The position numbers and the translations under genes were made by a program. A stretch of DNA of 64,000 nt from Symbiodinium kawagutii (Eukaryota; Sar; Dinophyceae; Suessiales; Symbiodiniaceae), in contig VSDK01028395.1 in NCBI GenBank assembly GCA_009767595.1, positions 460,869-524,868 on the forward strand. Reading direction: 5' to 3'. The notes under the pieces were generated by a model. That model saw nothing but the letters and a program-made list of their open reading frames with translations, ran no database searches and was not told the DNA's origin. Shown piece by piece: positions 1-28,069 of this stretch; position 1 is the first letter of the stretch; every line of letters begins with the position of its first letter.

Positions 1-101
1 TGAAAGTCAGCAGGACCACAGATTCGCCGAGCTGCTTTGTGTGTTGAATCAAAGATCTGGTATATCTTGTGGCCAAGATCCACATCCAAGGCCTTGCTCT
101 T

Positions 102-190
102 CTGGTTGGTGGTTTCAACCCCTATGAAAAATATCAGTCAACCAACCACTTAGTAACTACTAGGGAAATAAACATGTCTGAAGCCACAGT
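102..190 (+). mobile_element. Family A MITE-like element, 3' end decayed
   Basis: Starts CTGGTTGGTGGTTTCAACCC, followed by the core TATGAAAAATAT and GTCAACCAACCA found in the other A copies. The right terminal repeat is degraded to GAAGCCACA. Confidence 0.75.
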
Positions 191-204
191 GTATGTAGAT
201 TCTG

Positions 205-1055
205 AGCTGTAGATCCTCATCAGGCCATGAAGTATCCCGGCATTGCTGGTCGTGTTGGAAAGGCACCATCGTCAGAACACCACATGGCCTGACTCCAGCT
301 GCATATGCCAACACTTGTCCACAAATGGTCTGCCTTTCCCCGATTGACTTCTATGACAATATATGACGTGCGATGCGCATAGCATATAAAAATCATCAAT
401 TCACCATTTGCCAGGCAGGGGCGTCGATTGGTGAGTCGAGTGGGGACCACAAACCATCCTTCCATTGCCAGTCCTTGGTGGCTGAAAAAGCACGGGACCT
501 AGCACACGACGGCTGACCCTTGCCCCAAAGCAATGGAAAATACTGCCAGGCGTGTATATTGAGCCAGCAAAAATGGATGGTTTCTCAGTTTCTCAACATA
601 ATGTGTTCATTTGAAATGTGTTTGAATAATTTCAAATAAACAAGAATACAGAATATGTCTTCGTATCTTTTATATATACAATATGATTATATAATCAACC
701 CATCTGGGGATTTGTCGCAACGTGCGCACAGCCCTCAATCTGTGAAGCAGAGATTGAAGTTGTGGAGCTAATTCGCCAGAATCGGCCCAAGTTTAACCAT
801 GAATTCAGTGACGTCGTATCGAAATTAAGTTTCACTGGACTATAGCCCCAATAGTTTCTACAACATAGCCGGCCAATGAATTGTGTCTATATACACTACA
901 CTACACATACTACACCAATTCTTACATACTCTTACCAGCCCAAAAAAAATCACTGAAGGAAAGCCCCCAACCAACATCCCATTCATGTTACCAATGGTTC
1001 ATAAATCCCATGGCTACCAGCTATCATAAACCTTGAAGTATCCCTACCGTTTACT
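205..1055. other. No supported gene
   Basis: AT-rich spacer or intron. Nothing beyond short frames. Confidence 0.5.
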
Positions 1056-1059
1056 TCAC

Positions 1060-1204
1060 CTTTGATGTGCGTCCCCATGCAAACCCTCCCGGGGCGTCAG
1101 CTCTCAGAGCCTCTGGGGCTCTTTCTGTCGGAGGAGAAAGTGCCTGGAGGCGCTCTGTAACTCTGATGCCTGGCGCATGAACGATGCGGAGGGAGCTGGC
1201 AGCC
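1060..1204 (-). CDS. Probable internal exon, unknown protein
   Basis: Forty-eight open codons between AG|G (TTGAG|GGCTGCC) and a GT donor (AAG|GTGAAG). The peptide starts AASSLRIVHAPGIRVTERLQ and is GC-rich in an AT-rich setting. It lies downstream of adenylosuccinate lyase on the same strand, so it would belong to the next gene of the cluster. Family unknown. Confidence 0.45.
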
Positions 1205-1209
1205 CTCAA

Positions 1210-2570
1210 CGGATCAGGTTGCTGAATGGATTTTGAATCGGCGATCCATGAGTTCATAAACCCCTATGACTGAAGGGAAATCATGGTAAATGACCAACTA
1301 TTCAAGGATACAATGGATCTAACATCATGGATCTACGCATTTCTATGTCATTGCAATGTGTTACTATCAGGACAGTGACTTGGAGCGATCATTTCTTGGC
1401 TTCTTGGTTGCCGAAAGTGGCAAATGTGGCTGCCCTCCTGCCCTGCTGTGCAATGCCCGGGACCGAAAGACAATGTTCATAAACAACCTGTGGCCAGTTT
1501 ATCCCTGGCACTATTCATACGTTGGTGGGGTATACTGGAACAATCATTCCGTATAGCAGCATGGTCCCAACATGTCCCAACCATGAGGGGTAAACTGTCT
1601 ACTCAACAAAGGGTAAACTGTCATGAGGGGTAAACTGTCTATCAATCTCGCAGTCAGACTTCGAATAGAGAGAGACCTGTCCGGGGGTCAAGAAAACACT
1701 CCGGCAGTTGATATTGTGATCCCAATTCGCGAATAGTACGGGTTGCCATCGCAAAAAGGTTCATCATCACTACCATTTGGTTAGGGCGCGCCTGGCAGCC
1801 CCTTGGCTCCCCATTCAAAGGGCTATAAGGATACCCCTGGCTCGTTACCCAACCACCAGCAAGATTATCAGGTGTAGTCACCATCAAGCAGTGGTTGTGA
1901 TAGTCATCAGCGGTCAAGATTCATCACTGACTCAAGATTGTCAGAATTCAGGGAGGTGACCCTTGCCTTCGCTCAGCGACATGCACCAAACACCAATGGC
2001 CAGTAATCACAAAATGCTGGGTTATGAACAGTCAATATTGCAATGATGGCTGCTATGAACAGGATTCAATATTATTAAACAAATATTACTCAGGAACCCT
2101 GGTGTTGGAATGGTTTTAGAGGGGCATAGGGCCTAGGGGAGGAGTTTTGGGGTTTTAGGGTCAAAGGATTGCCTTGATGGAACTAAGGAAACAAGGTTGG
2201 TGAAGTTGATGAAGCCTACCGTGTCGCAAGGAACCAAGGAGCCCAAGCAATCTTGAGACCATTGCAAAACTGCTAGCTGAAACAATGGCACTTTTCTAGA
2301 TTCAACCAGCTCATGGCGAAAATGGTGCATATTTGGACAACAAATTTAGTTGGTCTGACCCTGGGGGAAAAAATCCTGTCCCGTTGCCTTTGAGTGCGTA
2401 ATTCGATGCTACAAACCATAACCAAAGTTCTGTATAGGCCAATTGATTTTGATGAATCAGCCATGTACCAATTTGTATAGTCTGTTCAAAAATAATTCAC
2501 CAATCAACCGCTAAAGTTGGCTGGTAAGTGGTTCATTGTTGCTGAATGAATGGATAGTTGTTCCTGGTGT
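1210..2570. other. No supported gene
   Basis: GGGGTAAACTGTC occurs three times at 1586-1640; otherwise no structure seen. Confidence 0.5.
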
Positions 2571-2577
2571 AGCTGTC

Positions 2578-2632
2578 CTCCAGGATGGCTGCTGCAGTAG
2601 CCACCCGCCGCCACGCGCCCCCACGCGCCGTC
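2578..2632 (-). CDS. Possible short exon, unknown protein
   Basis: A GC-rich island. Minus strand: AAAAG|GACGGCG, then TARGGAWRRVATAAAILE, then GA donor (GAG|GACAGC). Only splice pattern and composition support it. Confidence 0.25.
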
Positions 2633-2788
2633 CTTTTCTCCACTCTGAAGCTACACACCATCGCTACAAGAGACCCGACGACTTCAGCCTGTTTGGATCT
2701 GTCCAAGCAATAAGTGTATAAGTTTACAGTTACAAGTTGCAATCATGTAAACAATTTTTTTACAAATGTTTATATTTATGTAAATATA

Positions 2789-2894
2789 GGTTCTTCAAAA
2801 TAGAGTTCCCCCCGAAAGGTCTGGTTTATTACTGTACATTAAAAATCATTACTGGATGATTTAGGGGTACCCGTATTTTGAAAAACCACCATAT
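2789..2894 (+). mobile_element. Family B MITE-like element
   Basis: Left end GGTTCTTCAAAATAG, right end GATGATTTAGGGGTACCC then GTATTTTGAAAAACCACCAT. Imperfect terminal inverted repeats. Confidence 0.7.
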
Positions 2895-2899
2895 ATGCA

Positions 2900-5780
2900 T
2901 GTATCGGATTGTGGTGGTGTATGTATTCCCTATACCAACGATCCGAGGAAAACGTCGGGTTCACGAAAATATGCCGATGTTTCGGGAAAAAAGTTTCCCC
3001 GGACGGTTTTAGCAAAAACCTTCCAAAACCAAAAGAAGAAGTACGGCTGTGCACCGGTAAGGTACAGGCTTGGCACGGGAACGAGCGAGGCAAAGTTGCT
3101 TTGTCGAGACACAATGATTTACGAAACACGATGCGTTCCAGTGAAACACGGTATTCCTGATAAATCCTCATTCAAGATAGGATGTTTTGCTTTAAGCCTT
3201 GCAAAAGGTTAAAGTCTCAGATGTACCAAGGATACACACTAGCCTTCAGGTGCAATTAAATCTCAATAGGTGGTTATCATTGACAATTTTTTGGTTTTTA
3301 TCCCCTGCTCTCAAGCATCAAGAACCATCAGGAACCATCAGGAACCATCAATAAGCATCATTGAGCATCATGAAGCATTATTGAGCATCATGGGCCATCC
3401 TCAAGGGTCATTACCCATCATTGACCATCATCGGTAATCACCGCAATTTGTTGCTGCATGTTGCTGCTATGCTTGCGACGCTGCGTCGTTGTTGACAACA
3501 TCGGTTGATATTGAATTGAGTATGCGCGCGCGGTGCTTTAACGTGTGTGTGTGTGCGTGCGATGAAGTATTGGGATGACTCATCTACGGAGACCCCAAAC
3601 AGTGTCAACCTCCGTGACGCGATTTGATTTTCGCCAGCACTTTTAGTTTGCCCTCTATTGCGGGTAAAGGATATCCTGCTAGTTGTACAACAAAGAATCT
3701 CGCACCACCAAAAGCCACGAACCTTAGACAGAACTAGACTGTTCAAAACCAAGCTTTGTGTATTGGGACACGTGATGACACGTCCCGTGAAGTTCAATCC
3801 ATAGCGTTGGGATCATGTGTTGGACATGCCCATCCCATGGGGATATACCCCAACTTGGGCAGGGTTCTAGACCCGTGGTAGTTGAATGTATGGAAGGATG
3901 GTATCTTCTATGAAATGGGGCTTTCGGATGTCCAGGCTGCGTTGCGCAACAGTTGACACATCACGTGAACGGCCCCTTCACCCAGTCTTGGGTCAGCTCA
4001 ATTCAAATCCGAAAGTCTACCCGGTGAGCATCCCCGAATTGGCCGGACTGGCTGTTGGGATTTTCGAATAGCCATGTGTTGGTTGGTTCATAACGAACCA
4101 GCTCACCATACATCGAAAAATGGTTTCATGCCAGGCAGGCGCGGGCGCCTCACGACCAAAAGCTGAACTTCAAACCGTCAACACGTTCCACTGCACCTGA
4201 AAGGAAAAGGTGGAACAAACCCAAAGAAACCCAAAAAGCCAGATGGGTTTACCAAGCGATTAATCACCACCAACATCAGTCGAACATCTATCAAGAATTG
4301 CTGTCATCCAAACAGCACAAGGGGGATATCAGTCCCTTTGTAACCCATGGTCTGCCAAGACAAGCCAAAGGGGCTGCGCCAAGCACTACCGCGAAGTTCC
4401 AAGAAGCAATGTGCTTAAATGAAGTTCCATTGGGTTCTTACAAATGTTCCATTTCTTCTGGCTTCCAGCGAGGGCTTGCAGGGCAAATCACCATGAGTGG
4501 TTGTGACTAGCCGAAAAAAGCATTGAACCATGGCATCCTTAAATTGATGCCCCCAAGTTTGGTGATTTAGACGAAGGGTTGGGCTAGATGGATGGTGATC
4601 GAATGGTGGGACATGGGAACTGTGGTTGCTTACATGGATGGTTGGTTGCGATGATTAGTGTAGCATGATTGACATCATTCAGAACTAGAAGCCGGCTGGT
4701 TTCTACCCAGGGCTTGGAGGTTCCACTGAAACACGTCATATACGTCACAAGGTAGGTTTGATTACAACTTGGGTCGGTCTGCTCAGTGATGCAGAAGCGA
4801 CCTTGGCGCTGTAAGTGCATCCCAAGCACTTGTTCTTGATCAAACAATCAGCAGCAACAGCAACAGTACCAGCAACCATACAGCAACCACCGCCGCCACC
4901 ACCACAACCACCACCACCACTTACAAGCACAACCACCCAAAAACCACAAGTAACAAGAAAACACACACAAAGACAGCGAAAAAAACAATAACGATAAACA
5001 GAACTAGAACAATCACGGCAACGATGTCAACCACTGCCTCCGCTCACCAAGGCGCATCCTTCCCAATGGTATGGCCTCAGGCACAAGTAGCCGAATAGCT
5101 TCAATCACCAAGTCATAAATCGAGAATCAAATTGAAAACCAGAAGTGTGCGCGGACTTTTCGATCATGGCTGCGAGCCGCACATTGTGGTGAAACAGTGA
5201 GACTCCACAAGTCAAATTAAGCGATGCTTCTTGAGGCATTGCGGTGAAACAGGATTTGGATAAACCGGTTTTGGATCAAAATCACGGAAGGTGTCACTTG
5301 GGAAAAAAGGAGCGCCGGCTTTCTGCCAGGCTTCGACGCAATCGCTTAGTCACCTCCTAAGCTGTGCTGTTGGGGCGCCTTGAACTGAGGAAAGGTCGAG
5401 GTCCAAGGATGTCTGCTGAGATGGGCACAGCTTCGAGGGATGGCTTCTTGGAAGATGCTGGGACCTGAAGCCACCAAGGCCCAAGGCCAAGAGCAAGCTG
5501 AGCAAACGTGACGTAGCAACTTCTCTGGGTTCAAGGCCAGCAGTGTGAGCATACCAGCTGCAGGTCCTGAAGAGCTCGCGTAAGAACTTTTTCGTCCAAG
5601 TGGCACTCCACTGCGCTAAGAAAAAGGTTGAAAATCGGTGGCTTCAAATGAGTCCTCCGGAGCGACGCGGACCATTTCTCCGGCCTCGAGTCAGAGCTAC
5701 CAGTGATCAGCTTGAAGAAACCACTGGTAGTGACCAGTGACAAGCGGATCAGCTTGAAAAAATCGTTGGCTTCAGTGATC
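2900..5780. other. No firmly supported gene
   Basis: Holds the 3310-3435 minisatellite. Around 5347-5640 both strands are GC-rich and partly open, but no frame with good splice borders could be chosen. Confidence 0.4.
3310..3435 (+). repeat. Degenerate 10-11 bp minisatellite
   Basis: Imperfect repeats of the type AGCATCATGA and GGAACCATCA. Confidence 0.7.
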
Positions 5781-5789
5781 CGTCTGCTC

Positions 5790-5847
5790 TTCAAAGAAGT
5801 CATGCGCCGCGTCCCCATCCGCATCAATCCAAAGAGGTGGCGCTGAC
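5790..5847 (-). CDS. Possible short exon with DADGD sequence
   Basis: Minus strand: TTGAG|GTCAGC, then SAPPLWIDADGDAAHDFFE, then GA donor (GAA|GAGCAG). DADGD resembles the start of an EF-hand loop, but the remaining loop ligands are not convincing and no partner exon was found. Confidence 0.25.
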
Positions 5848-5849
5848 CT

Positions 5850-8800
5850 CAACATCCCCCGTGATCGTTCCGAGGCCCGCGCGATCCAATGCCACCCGAA
5901 TCATCGGGTGTTTCGATCACACCAGGATCGACCTCAGTCGGGCGAACGTTTTGGCCACTGACAGGAGCTGATCATCGGCGACATGCTGAGAGTTGGCAGA
6001 TGTCAAAGGTTTGGCGCGGCCCCGTGGATGTTGCGATGCTGCCTTGGAGAGTGGGAAAATCAACATCGCGACAAATACACAGATGGATACGCACGTGTGC
6101 AAATAGATAGGCAGGCAGGTACAGTAGATACAATAAGGGGGCTTACCAATACTTTTGGAGGGTGTGATTGGGCGAACCAAGCCGAAAGAAAGTCTTGACT
6201 GAACCGGCGAAGTTGCAGAAGGTGGGCGTGTCATGAAGTGCCTTCGATGTGGATGAGGATGCGGATCGGGGATTGGAGCCGGGCACGTTAGATGAGAAAA
6301 ATGAGCAAGTAGCAAGGAAGAGATGGGCAAAGGGCTGCATGGATTGGTGGACCACGGTGGACAAAAGAAGAAACAAGCGAACACATGCATGGATAAAGAG
6401 CTAGGAAAGCAGGCAGGCGGATATGAACGCAGTTGGGTATGCATTCACTCAAGCTGGCAAGCAAAAAGAAGCAAACATATGCAGCTTGTGAACTTTCATC
6501 ATGCTGCTGATTGACCTTAACATATCCATAAACACGCGTCGCTGAATCAATGCAAAGGTCAAGCGTCACAAAGGGCAAGTCATCAAAACCCCCAGTGCAA
6601 ACTGCAAAGGTCATGGCCCGGAAGAAACGGAGCTTCTGCGCTCTGTCCATCTTTGGAACATGCTTGGCCTGAGCCAGTGAAGCCCAGTGAAGCTCAGGGG
6701 TTAAACAAATCCTTGAGGGTGGCAACCCCTGGGAAAGAATTCGTCGAACTGCGGCACTGCCAAACCCATGAAACCCTCCTTTTCCTGGCGTCTGGCACTG
6801 GCTTCGTGGCAGCTATGTTGTTGGTTCACCATGGGTTATTGGTATGTGCATCGCATGATTTTCAATTTCTTACGTGTGTGCGCGGTCATGTGAGTGATGG
6901 TGCGTCGGTCCACAACTGGGATAATTGAATTGATTATTTTGACTTTGTTTCATAGTTGTCGATTGTCGTTGTTTGATATTGTGTGCTCAATTAGCCAATT
7001 TGTGGCCCACAGCTGTCCAAAGTTTTCCGTTTGATAGCTACAGGCCATCAATGACCTATTGGCCAATGATTGGTGTCATTGCTAGCTGCTAGATCAAATA
7101 GGAATCCACTTGATAACTATTGATAACTTATGAACTTCTGTGGTCTCTTGATTGCTTGGCACTCACCAAACATCGCCAACTCTTCACCAAAAAACTCCAG
7201 CTCTCTTTGACTGGGGAATGAGTTCGTCTCCGATGGCTGGTGATGGCTGGTGATGGCTGGTGATGACTGGTAATGGCTGGTGATGGCTGGTGATGGCTGG
7301 TGATGGCTGGTGTGTAGTCCAAGAATGATATGATTAGATCATGAGCAAATTCCATGGATATGCTCTGCCATGATGGTATGGCTTAGTAGTGGGTTGACAG
7401 TCCTAAGGAAATACTCAGCCAAACAACGGCTTCGGAACACTTCACCCACAAGAAAGCCTGAGACTCCACCAGATTCTGTCAGCTTGCATGGTATCGGTTC
7501 CAACAGGTTCCAGCCTTCATCAAATAAGCAATGTAAAGCCAAGCCAGGTGTTTCCATAAGCACTGCTCGAGTAGGGAATCCCATTTTCAACCAGGTACTA
7601 GCACCCCTACAGTAACCAATAAGGCTTCTTGACGCTGCTCTCAGTTCCCAAGCTGCACATGTGTCAGTTGGGTCAAGCGTGATTGACTTCATGTCACTTG
7701 CTACATATGAAGCCGTTTTGCAAGAAAAAGGAGACTTTGCCAATCTCTGAACAACGATTACATGCATCAACACCTCATGGTGGAGTCTCTTTTGGCCTAG
7801 GTGCATTCAATAAGGAAGGCCATAAGGGTCAGATGTGTTTTCTGCAAGGGCCTCCAACCCTTGCATGGTCATCAAACAAGGTGAAGTCTTCCAATAGCAC
7901 AAACGGGTCCCTAGAAAAGTCACCTCATCTAAGGGGCTAATCTCAAATGCTGGACCGGTTCCACAATTGATTGCTTCATACAGCTTTCACCCAAGAACAG
8001 ATGGGTAATCCCCTCTGAAACCAGCAAGTAAACAAGCCGAAACAAACCCCGCGGAAGATCCCACAAGTATGTGACCACCAACGAATCCTTGGGACTGACA
8101 TCATGACCCTTAAGGCACCACTGCCTGGCAGCGATCAATGCCCCATCAATGGCAGCGCAAGAGAAGGTTTGGACAGCGACGTGCAGAAGTGCAGGTCAGT
8201 GATATCACGTTACGGGTTGGTGGTCCTAGCTGTTGAAGGTGGTGTGGTTGCTGCTAACTACTACCAATCACCATTATTTATAACGTTTAAACTTGTTGGC
8301 ATTTATTACCTACGAACCACCAACTGGTTGTTGATGGTGGCTGCTGTTGATGTCTCTGTTGTTGGTGGCTGCTGGTGCTCTCAGTGTTGGCTGCTGTGTT
8401 TAGAATCTTCAGCTGATCACTGGGCACCACAACCAAAGCCATGGGATTCTTCAAGACTTGCGTCTTCACAGGGTAGTAGAAGCGTTGCGCTTGCACAACT
8501 GGCACCTACAACTGGCACTTTGCTATATTTTACATCAATCTCCAATTGGATGCCCGACAAATGCTGCTAGGGGCTTAAAGAAAAAAAGCAAGGTGACGTG
8601 ATTGAACAAAAACGTGCCTTACTGCTTGAATTCATAGACTCAAATACGTAACTGTGGTCTTCTGCCAAAACTGGGGTGATGGGAGACCGTCAAGAATGGA
8701 TAGGTATTTACCCAACACTACAAAACAAAATGCGTTGATCATCAATTTAAAAACAAAAAGTATCATCACTGGCATTGCCTGATATGCAATGGCCATATGT

Positions 8801-8890
8801 GCAATTCACGGCTGTTTCACTACATATGGCTAGTGAACTACCATTTCATTACCATTTCATCTCAAATTCCTGGTGGCTACACAATTCGAG
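5850..8890. other. No supported gene
   Basis: Open frames here are mostly AT-rich or low complexity. Contains the 7231-7312 minisatellite. Confidence 0.45.
7231..7312 (+). repeat. 10-bp minisatellite, about eight copies
   Basis: Unit TGATGGCTGG repeated with single changes (TGATGACTGG, TAATGGCTGG). Confidence 0.9.
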
Positions 8891-8903
8891 TGCTGAACTT
8901 GGG

Positions 8904-8998
8904 AGGTCAACAGCTGGATCTGCGGGGGGACCCCCTGGTGCGTCCGCTGCGTACACCGTCGCTAGTTGTGAAGCAGAATGCCTTCCTCTCAGCAGGTT
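8904..8998. CDS. Possible exon, strand unclear
   Basis: GC-rich and open on both strands. Plus: GGGAG|GTC, then QQLDLRGDPLVRPLRTPSLV and a GT after CAG. Minus: an open frame with RHSASQLATVYAADAPGGPP. It lies 270 bp beyond the adenylosuccinate lyase stop, so it is either the end of a converging gene or the start of the next minus-strand gene. Confidence 0.3.
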
Positions 8999-9272
8999 TG
9001 ATCCAGATTGGTTTTGATTGGTTTTGTGGATCACTTTGTTTGAAAATTTGCTTTTGATTCAAACAGTTCAGCAGATTAACTACTATACAAACTGCATCAA
9101 ACTGGCAACTCTTGCACTTGTTTGCTCCTGAGCTTCTTTGTAGGCCACGAACCGTTGGGAATATCCGAAACCACATTTTTTACTGATATGTTTCCACATC
9201 TGTAGGCACTTGGGCCATCACCATTTTGAAGTTCGGTTCCTGGTTGGTTCAGGGCTTTGTTTCAGCCGCACA

Positions 9273-23859
<14,587 letters not shown>

Positions 23860-23872
23860 CTGGCAATCATAG

Positions 23873-23979
23873 GCTGGTTGGTGGTTAAACCACTCCTATG
23901 AAAAATATGCTCGTCAACCAACCAATTGTTATACCATAATTACTATAGAAAATGAAAAATCTGTAAAACCACCAGCCAG
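23873..23979 (+). mobile_element. Family A MITE-like element next to a splice acceptor
   Basis: Inverted termini GCTGGTTGGTGGTT and AACCACCAGCCAG around the A core. It ends 14 bp from the AG|G acceptor of adenylosuccinate lyase exon 1. Confidence 0.85.
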
Positions 23980-24730
23980 TAGGATGTGATTACAGGAAAA
24001 TATCCAGGAAAATGGCTTACTTGCCACAGTGCACCAATGGTTTCCTGCTGTTTTGTTGGTAAACCAATTGGTTGATACAAGGACCTTGATAGGAGATCAA
24101 CTGCCTACTGGTGCATGTCTTGCAAACTAGGGCTGGTGTAGAGACTCGTGAAGAGGATATCGTTCACACTAGACTACTGTCATTCCTCGGCTACTAGTCC
24201 CTCAGAGAAGAACAAAACGGAAAACTTGTTTGAAACGAAGGAGAGCCCTTTGCAACAGATGTTGTTGAAGCCATGCAAAAATGGAGTGAAATCGATGGTG
24301 CTTTGAGGCTGCCATTCAAAGCCGGCAGGAACTGGGGCAGTGTTTGTCAACATGCGGAGGTACACGTAGATGAACTATCTACGCTTATTCATGCAATGAC
24401 AATACTGAAGCAAACGTCTTTGTTAATGCTTTTGTGAAGTGAGTAGGAGATTGCAATGTCTATTCCAGGATGTCGGGATCAAAAAGTGTTTAACGCTCAT
24501 GTCCGAAACCATCCCTTCGTCGTGTCCACAAATATTGACTGTGCTGATTGATGGGAACGGTCAAATTGCAAAGACAAACTCTTGGAGCAATTCACGGCAT
24601 TTACACATGCATAGACACATACAAAAAATCCATGCTATCATCATGTACCATTATATGCGCTTAAAAATTACTGTAGCAACATTAGATCAACATTAGCACA
24701 TCATAAATCCTCCGCATTCGCGCCGCACAC

Positions 24731-24845
24731 CTTTACGACTTCCACGCAACCAACGGGCAACTGCTCGGAGCACTGGTTACTGTTCCGAGCAGCTCCGAGA
24801 GGTGGCAGTTCTTGCCCAAAAGCTTCGTCAGCATCTCTTTTTGTC
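24731..24845 (-). CDS. Probable exon upstream of adenylosuccinate lyase
   Basis: Thirty-eight open codons between CAAG|GACAAA and a GT donor (AAG|GTGTGC): TKRDADEAFGQELPPLGAAR, then NSNQCSEQLPVGCVEVVK. It ends in phase 0, whereas adenylosuccinate lyase exon 1 needs a phase-2 partner, so the two are not directly joined. It may be an exon of the gene upstream, or of a 5' extension with a missing exon between. Confidence 0.45.
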
Positions 24846-25451
24846 CTTGGTCGCGCAGGGGTCTGCTGCCGTGTGATGAAGAACCAGGGACCAAATGATG
24901 TCCAAATTTGATGACAAAGAGATATAGAATATGCATATATGTGCATATATGTGATGCATACATGTATTATGTTTACATACTAGTGTATAGTGAAAGAAAG
25001 ATTTCATATGCATGAACATTCTAAATGTATGTGAACGTATTCTTCTAAAATCTTATTGAGTTGCCCAGGGGTGACATGACATATCAGTCTGGTTTTTTTA
25101 AGGTGACAGCACGCAACGACCTGATTCGTCACAATGTCATTTTGTCAAGGGATTATTCCAAGCTTTGATCGCAAAGGCCGCCAAATGTGGGAACATCCAG
25201 TTGTCTTCAGAAACTGAAGTCTAAAAGCCGGAGAATGGATCGCCTTCCACTCCTTTTAGCTTCCCAACTGCCTTCATCAAGGTTTCCCCAGGCCCACGTG
25301 AACCAGTCAAACTGCTGTGCTTTCTTCCAGCCGAAGGATCTGCCCACTCATGGTGTCGCTGTGCGCAACGCGTTTTCCTTCACTTCTGCTCCCTTCTCAC
25401 TTGAACCAGAGCCACCGGGGAAAAGCGTTGCGCAAAGGAGCAAAGAGCATA

Positions 25452-25638
25452 GCTGGTTGGTGGTTTCAACCAACCAATGGTTAATGATGATTAATATTAT
25501 AATGGTTAATTGATGTGTTTAACAATGATCATTAACTGCTTCATTGTTGAACCACCCCTTTGAAAAATATTAGTCAACCAACTAATTGTTAATAATTACC
25601 ATGGAAAATTAAAAAATGTCAATCAAACCACCAACCAG
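25452..25638 (+). mobile_element. Family A MITE-like element with internal insertion
   Basis: Termini GCTGGTTGGTGGTTTCAACC and AAACCACCAACCAG. Compared with other copies about 80 bp of TTAATGAT-type sequence is inserted after the left terminus, before the CCCCTTTGAAAAATAT core. Confidence 0.8.
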
Positions 25639-26331
25639 ATAGGATCATCAGGGGAAACGTCCACGGTTTGAGAGTGACATGGGGAATCATGGTGATCTCT
25701 CTGAATGCCAGAACTGAAGAAACTCTTCAAACAGTGACCCATTGCGTCTTAAATGCCTTGGCTCTCTGAAGATAAACTCAGTCGATCAAGTGAAATTACC
25801 ATCAGTCGCCTTTGAAACTGATTAGTCCATTGGCCTTGGGCAAGCACCAAATTCTGATGGTCATTGCTCCTCGATCGATATGCTGGTCACCATCATGGCG
25901 ACAGTTGGGGATACCCACGAGTTACACAAGTTACAAGGGACCACTTGATCCACTGTTCGCAGTCAACCTTTCTCCACCAGTTAGTAGTCACTATGAACCA
26001 TGAGAGTGATAGACAAGAAAGTATAAACAATCAACCCTCACCCACCAGTTGACAATAGCCAGACATTTTCACTCGCAATTGTGGATAGCTCTTTTGAACT
26101 GAATTGTAGGTTCATAATCATTATGATTCCGATTATTAAGAATTGTAGGTTCACAATTATCTGAGAATTATGATTCATTGAACTATGGTTCATAATCAAT
26201 TGGCAGTGGGTCAAAACCCTTAGTCCCCCTGGTTCCCCTATCATTAACCATTGTTTTCCCGATAGTTTGTTGGTTATTAACCACCATTATTGGCAGGTTA
26301 ATATTGACCCATAGCCAAGAGTCGACAACGC

Positions 26332-26373
26332 CTTCCGCGACGCCCTCCCATAAAGCTCCCGCCGCTCCTGCCC
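26332..26373 (-). CDS. Possible 42-nt exon
   Basis: Minus strand: CTCAG|GGGCAG, then GQERRELYGRASRK, then GC donor (AAG|GCGTTG), phase 0 at both ends. The plus strand here is open but low-complexity (Thr/Pro/Ala-rich). Confidence 0.3.
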
Positions 26374-28069
26374 CTGAGAACGACACACCTGGACAGCCAA
26401 CAACTTTGGACCAGTCATGGACCAACTTCGGGTCACTGCTGGTGATGAAATCTGGATGCTTAGTGAGTTATACAATGACAACTAATGATGGTTATATAAA
26501 GATGGTTATACAGTGATAGTTAATGATGGTCAACTCAGATGAATGATGGATATTGACGGGTAAGTGACAGATGTTCATGATTACTGATGGTCACTAGTTG
26601 TCGGTGGTGCCTTTTATAATGGTTGATGCTTTGTGATTCATCCTGAGAACTTTGGGATCTATCGGAAGGTCAATGACGGTTCATGCTGGTTGATGGCGAT
26701 TCATGGACATGCACAGCACTACTACGCAGCAAAGATACTGCCAGGACTTCTGTCCCTGGCGACTTGGGTGCTGGAAAACAACTGTCAATGAATAACAGTA
26801 GTTTTCATACTGGTCAATTAGAGTTGATTAAGCATCAGAAACATTATAATGACGAAAGTATATTGACCAAAATTAATCTGGTTGTAGGCAGCAGATGAAT
26901 ATTAGATCCATGCGACCGAGTAACCCCCCTATGTCTGACGGTAAATCACCAGCTATTTAACTGCTGCATCTATCATAAACCATCATCTATCGCCAGTAGC
27001 TGTTTACTACAGTAAGCAGTAATCCACCCTGAGTCAACCATTCATCAACCCCTTCTTATGAATACTACGACAGGAAGAAAGTCTTGGAACAAACCCTTTT
27101 GGTTCTGAAGAATAGCTGAGACAGTCGCCCAACAAGGATGGCTGCAGAGGAGTCATCACCCCGAACTAAATTATAATACTATAGATCTAGTTCTGGGTGG
27201 TAACTCCTTCGCCCTCAGCTCATAGGCATGAGGTGCGATTTGTAACTTGTAGGATTCTATGGGGAAAGGGTCTGAATTCAGGGCCCTATTTTGTTCCAAT
27301 CTTTTGTCCTACCCCTGTATAGATCTACCATTACCCTTGTTAATCAGCCAGATTAGTGGGCCATATATGAAGTTGATCCAGCCATAGGATCTAACACTAC
27401 CATCATTCGGCCATTTGTTTTTTCATCCTGAACAGCTGGAAGTCCCCGACGCAAAGTCGCTGTACGCCCTCCTGCTGCGCCGAGCATGTGGAATATTTTG
27501 AACCTCGGCCGGTGATGTTTCGTTGGCAACGCATGGGCCCCAAACTAGCAGAGTTTGTCAACGGTGGAGTACTCCTAGTTATGGTGGCTTCAATTCAATG
27601 GTGTGGTGTATCGCCAGTTAGGGACATACTCAGTTCTAACTTAGAACTACTTGACAAATTGGCAAAGTAAACACGACTATGTCGTTCCTACTGATATAGG
27701 ATGCGAACTATCGCTGGCAGTGGAATCTCCTTGTATAATCAATTCCTGATCGGGATGTGAAATTTCAGTCACGAGCTATCTTGGGCATCATGACCCGAAC
27801 TCGGGTACCAGACTGGGTGTGAGTTGAAAAGTTCAACATTTCATGTAACCAGCGGGATCATTTCCAGACTAGTACACATAAAAAACGTGCAGGCCAACGT
27901 GCCTGATACGTTTCATGGTCACCCTACCACTAGACCATCAAGCCCACTTCATCCTTGATAAATCCAACGAAAAGCGACTGTGATGCTTCACCGTTCTCAT
28001 CAGTTGTTTTGTGGATCAAGACATTATCTGAAGTATCAACAGCAAAATTCTACAACTGCAAATCTTGGA

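Noticed and set aside
3539..3560. GT microsatellite as regulatory Z-DNA site
   Set aside because: Short, common dinucleotide repeat with no further support.
8213..8326. Possible family A element (GGTTGGTGGT to ACGAACCACCAACT)
   Set aside because: Only the end words match; the A core is absent.
24180..24365. Minus-strand frame with APVPAGFEWQPQ as an N-terminal exon of adenylosuccinate lyase
   Set aside because: No AG|G acceptor and another frame is equally open; too weak to call.
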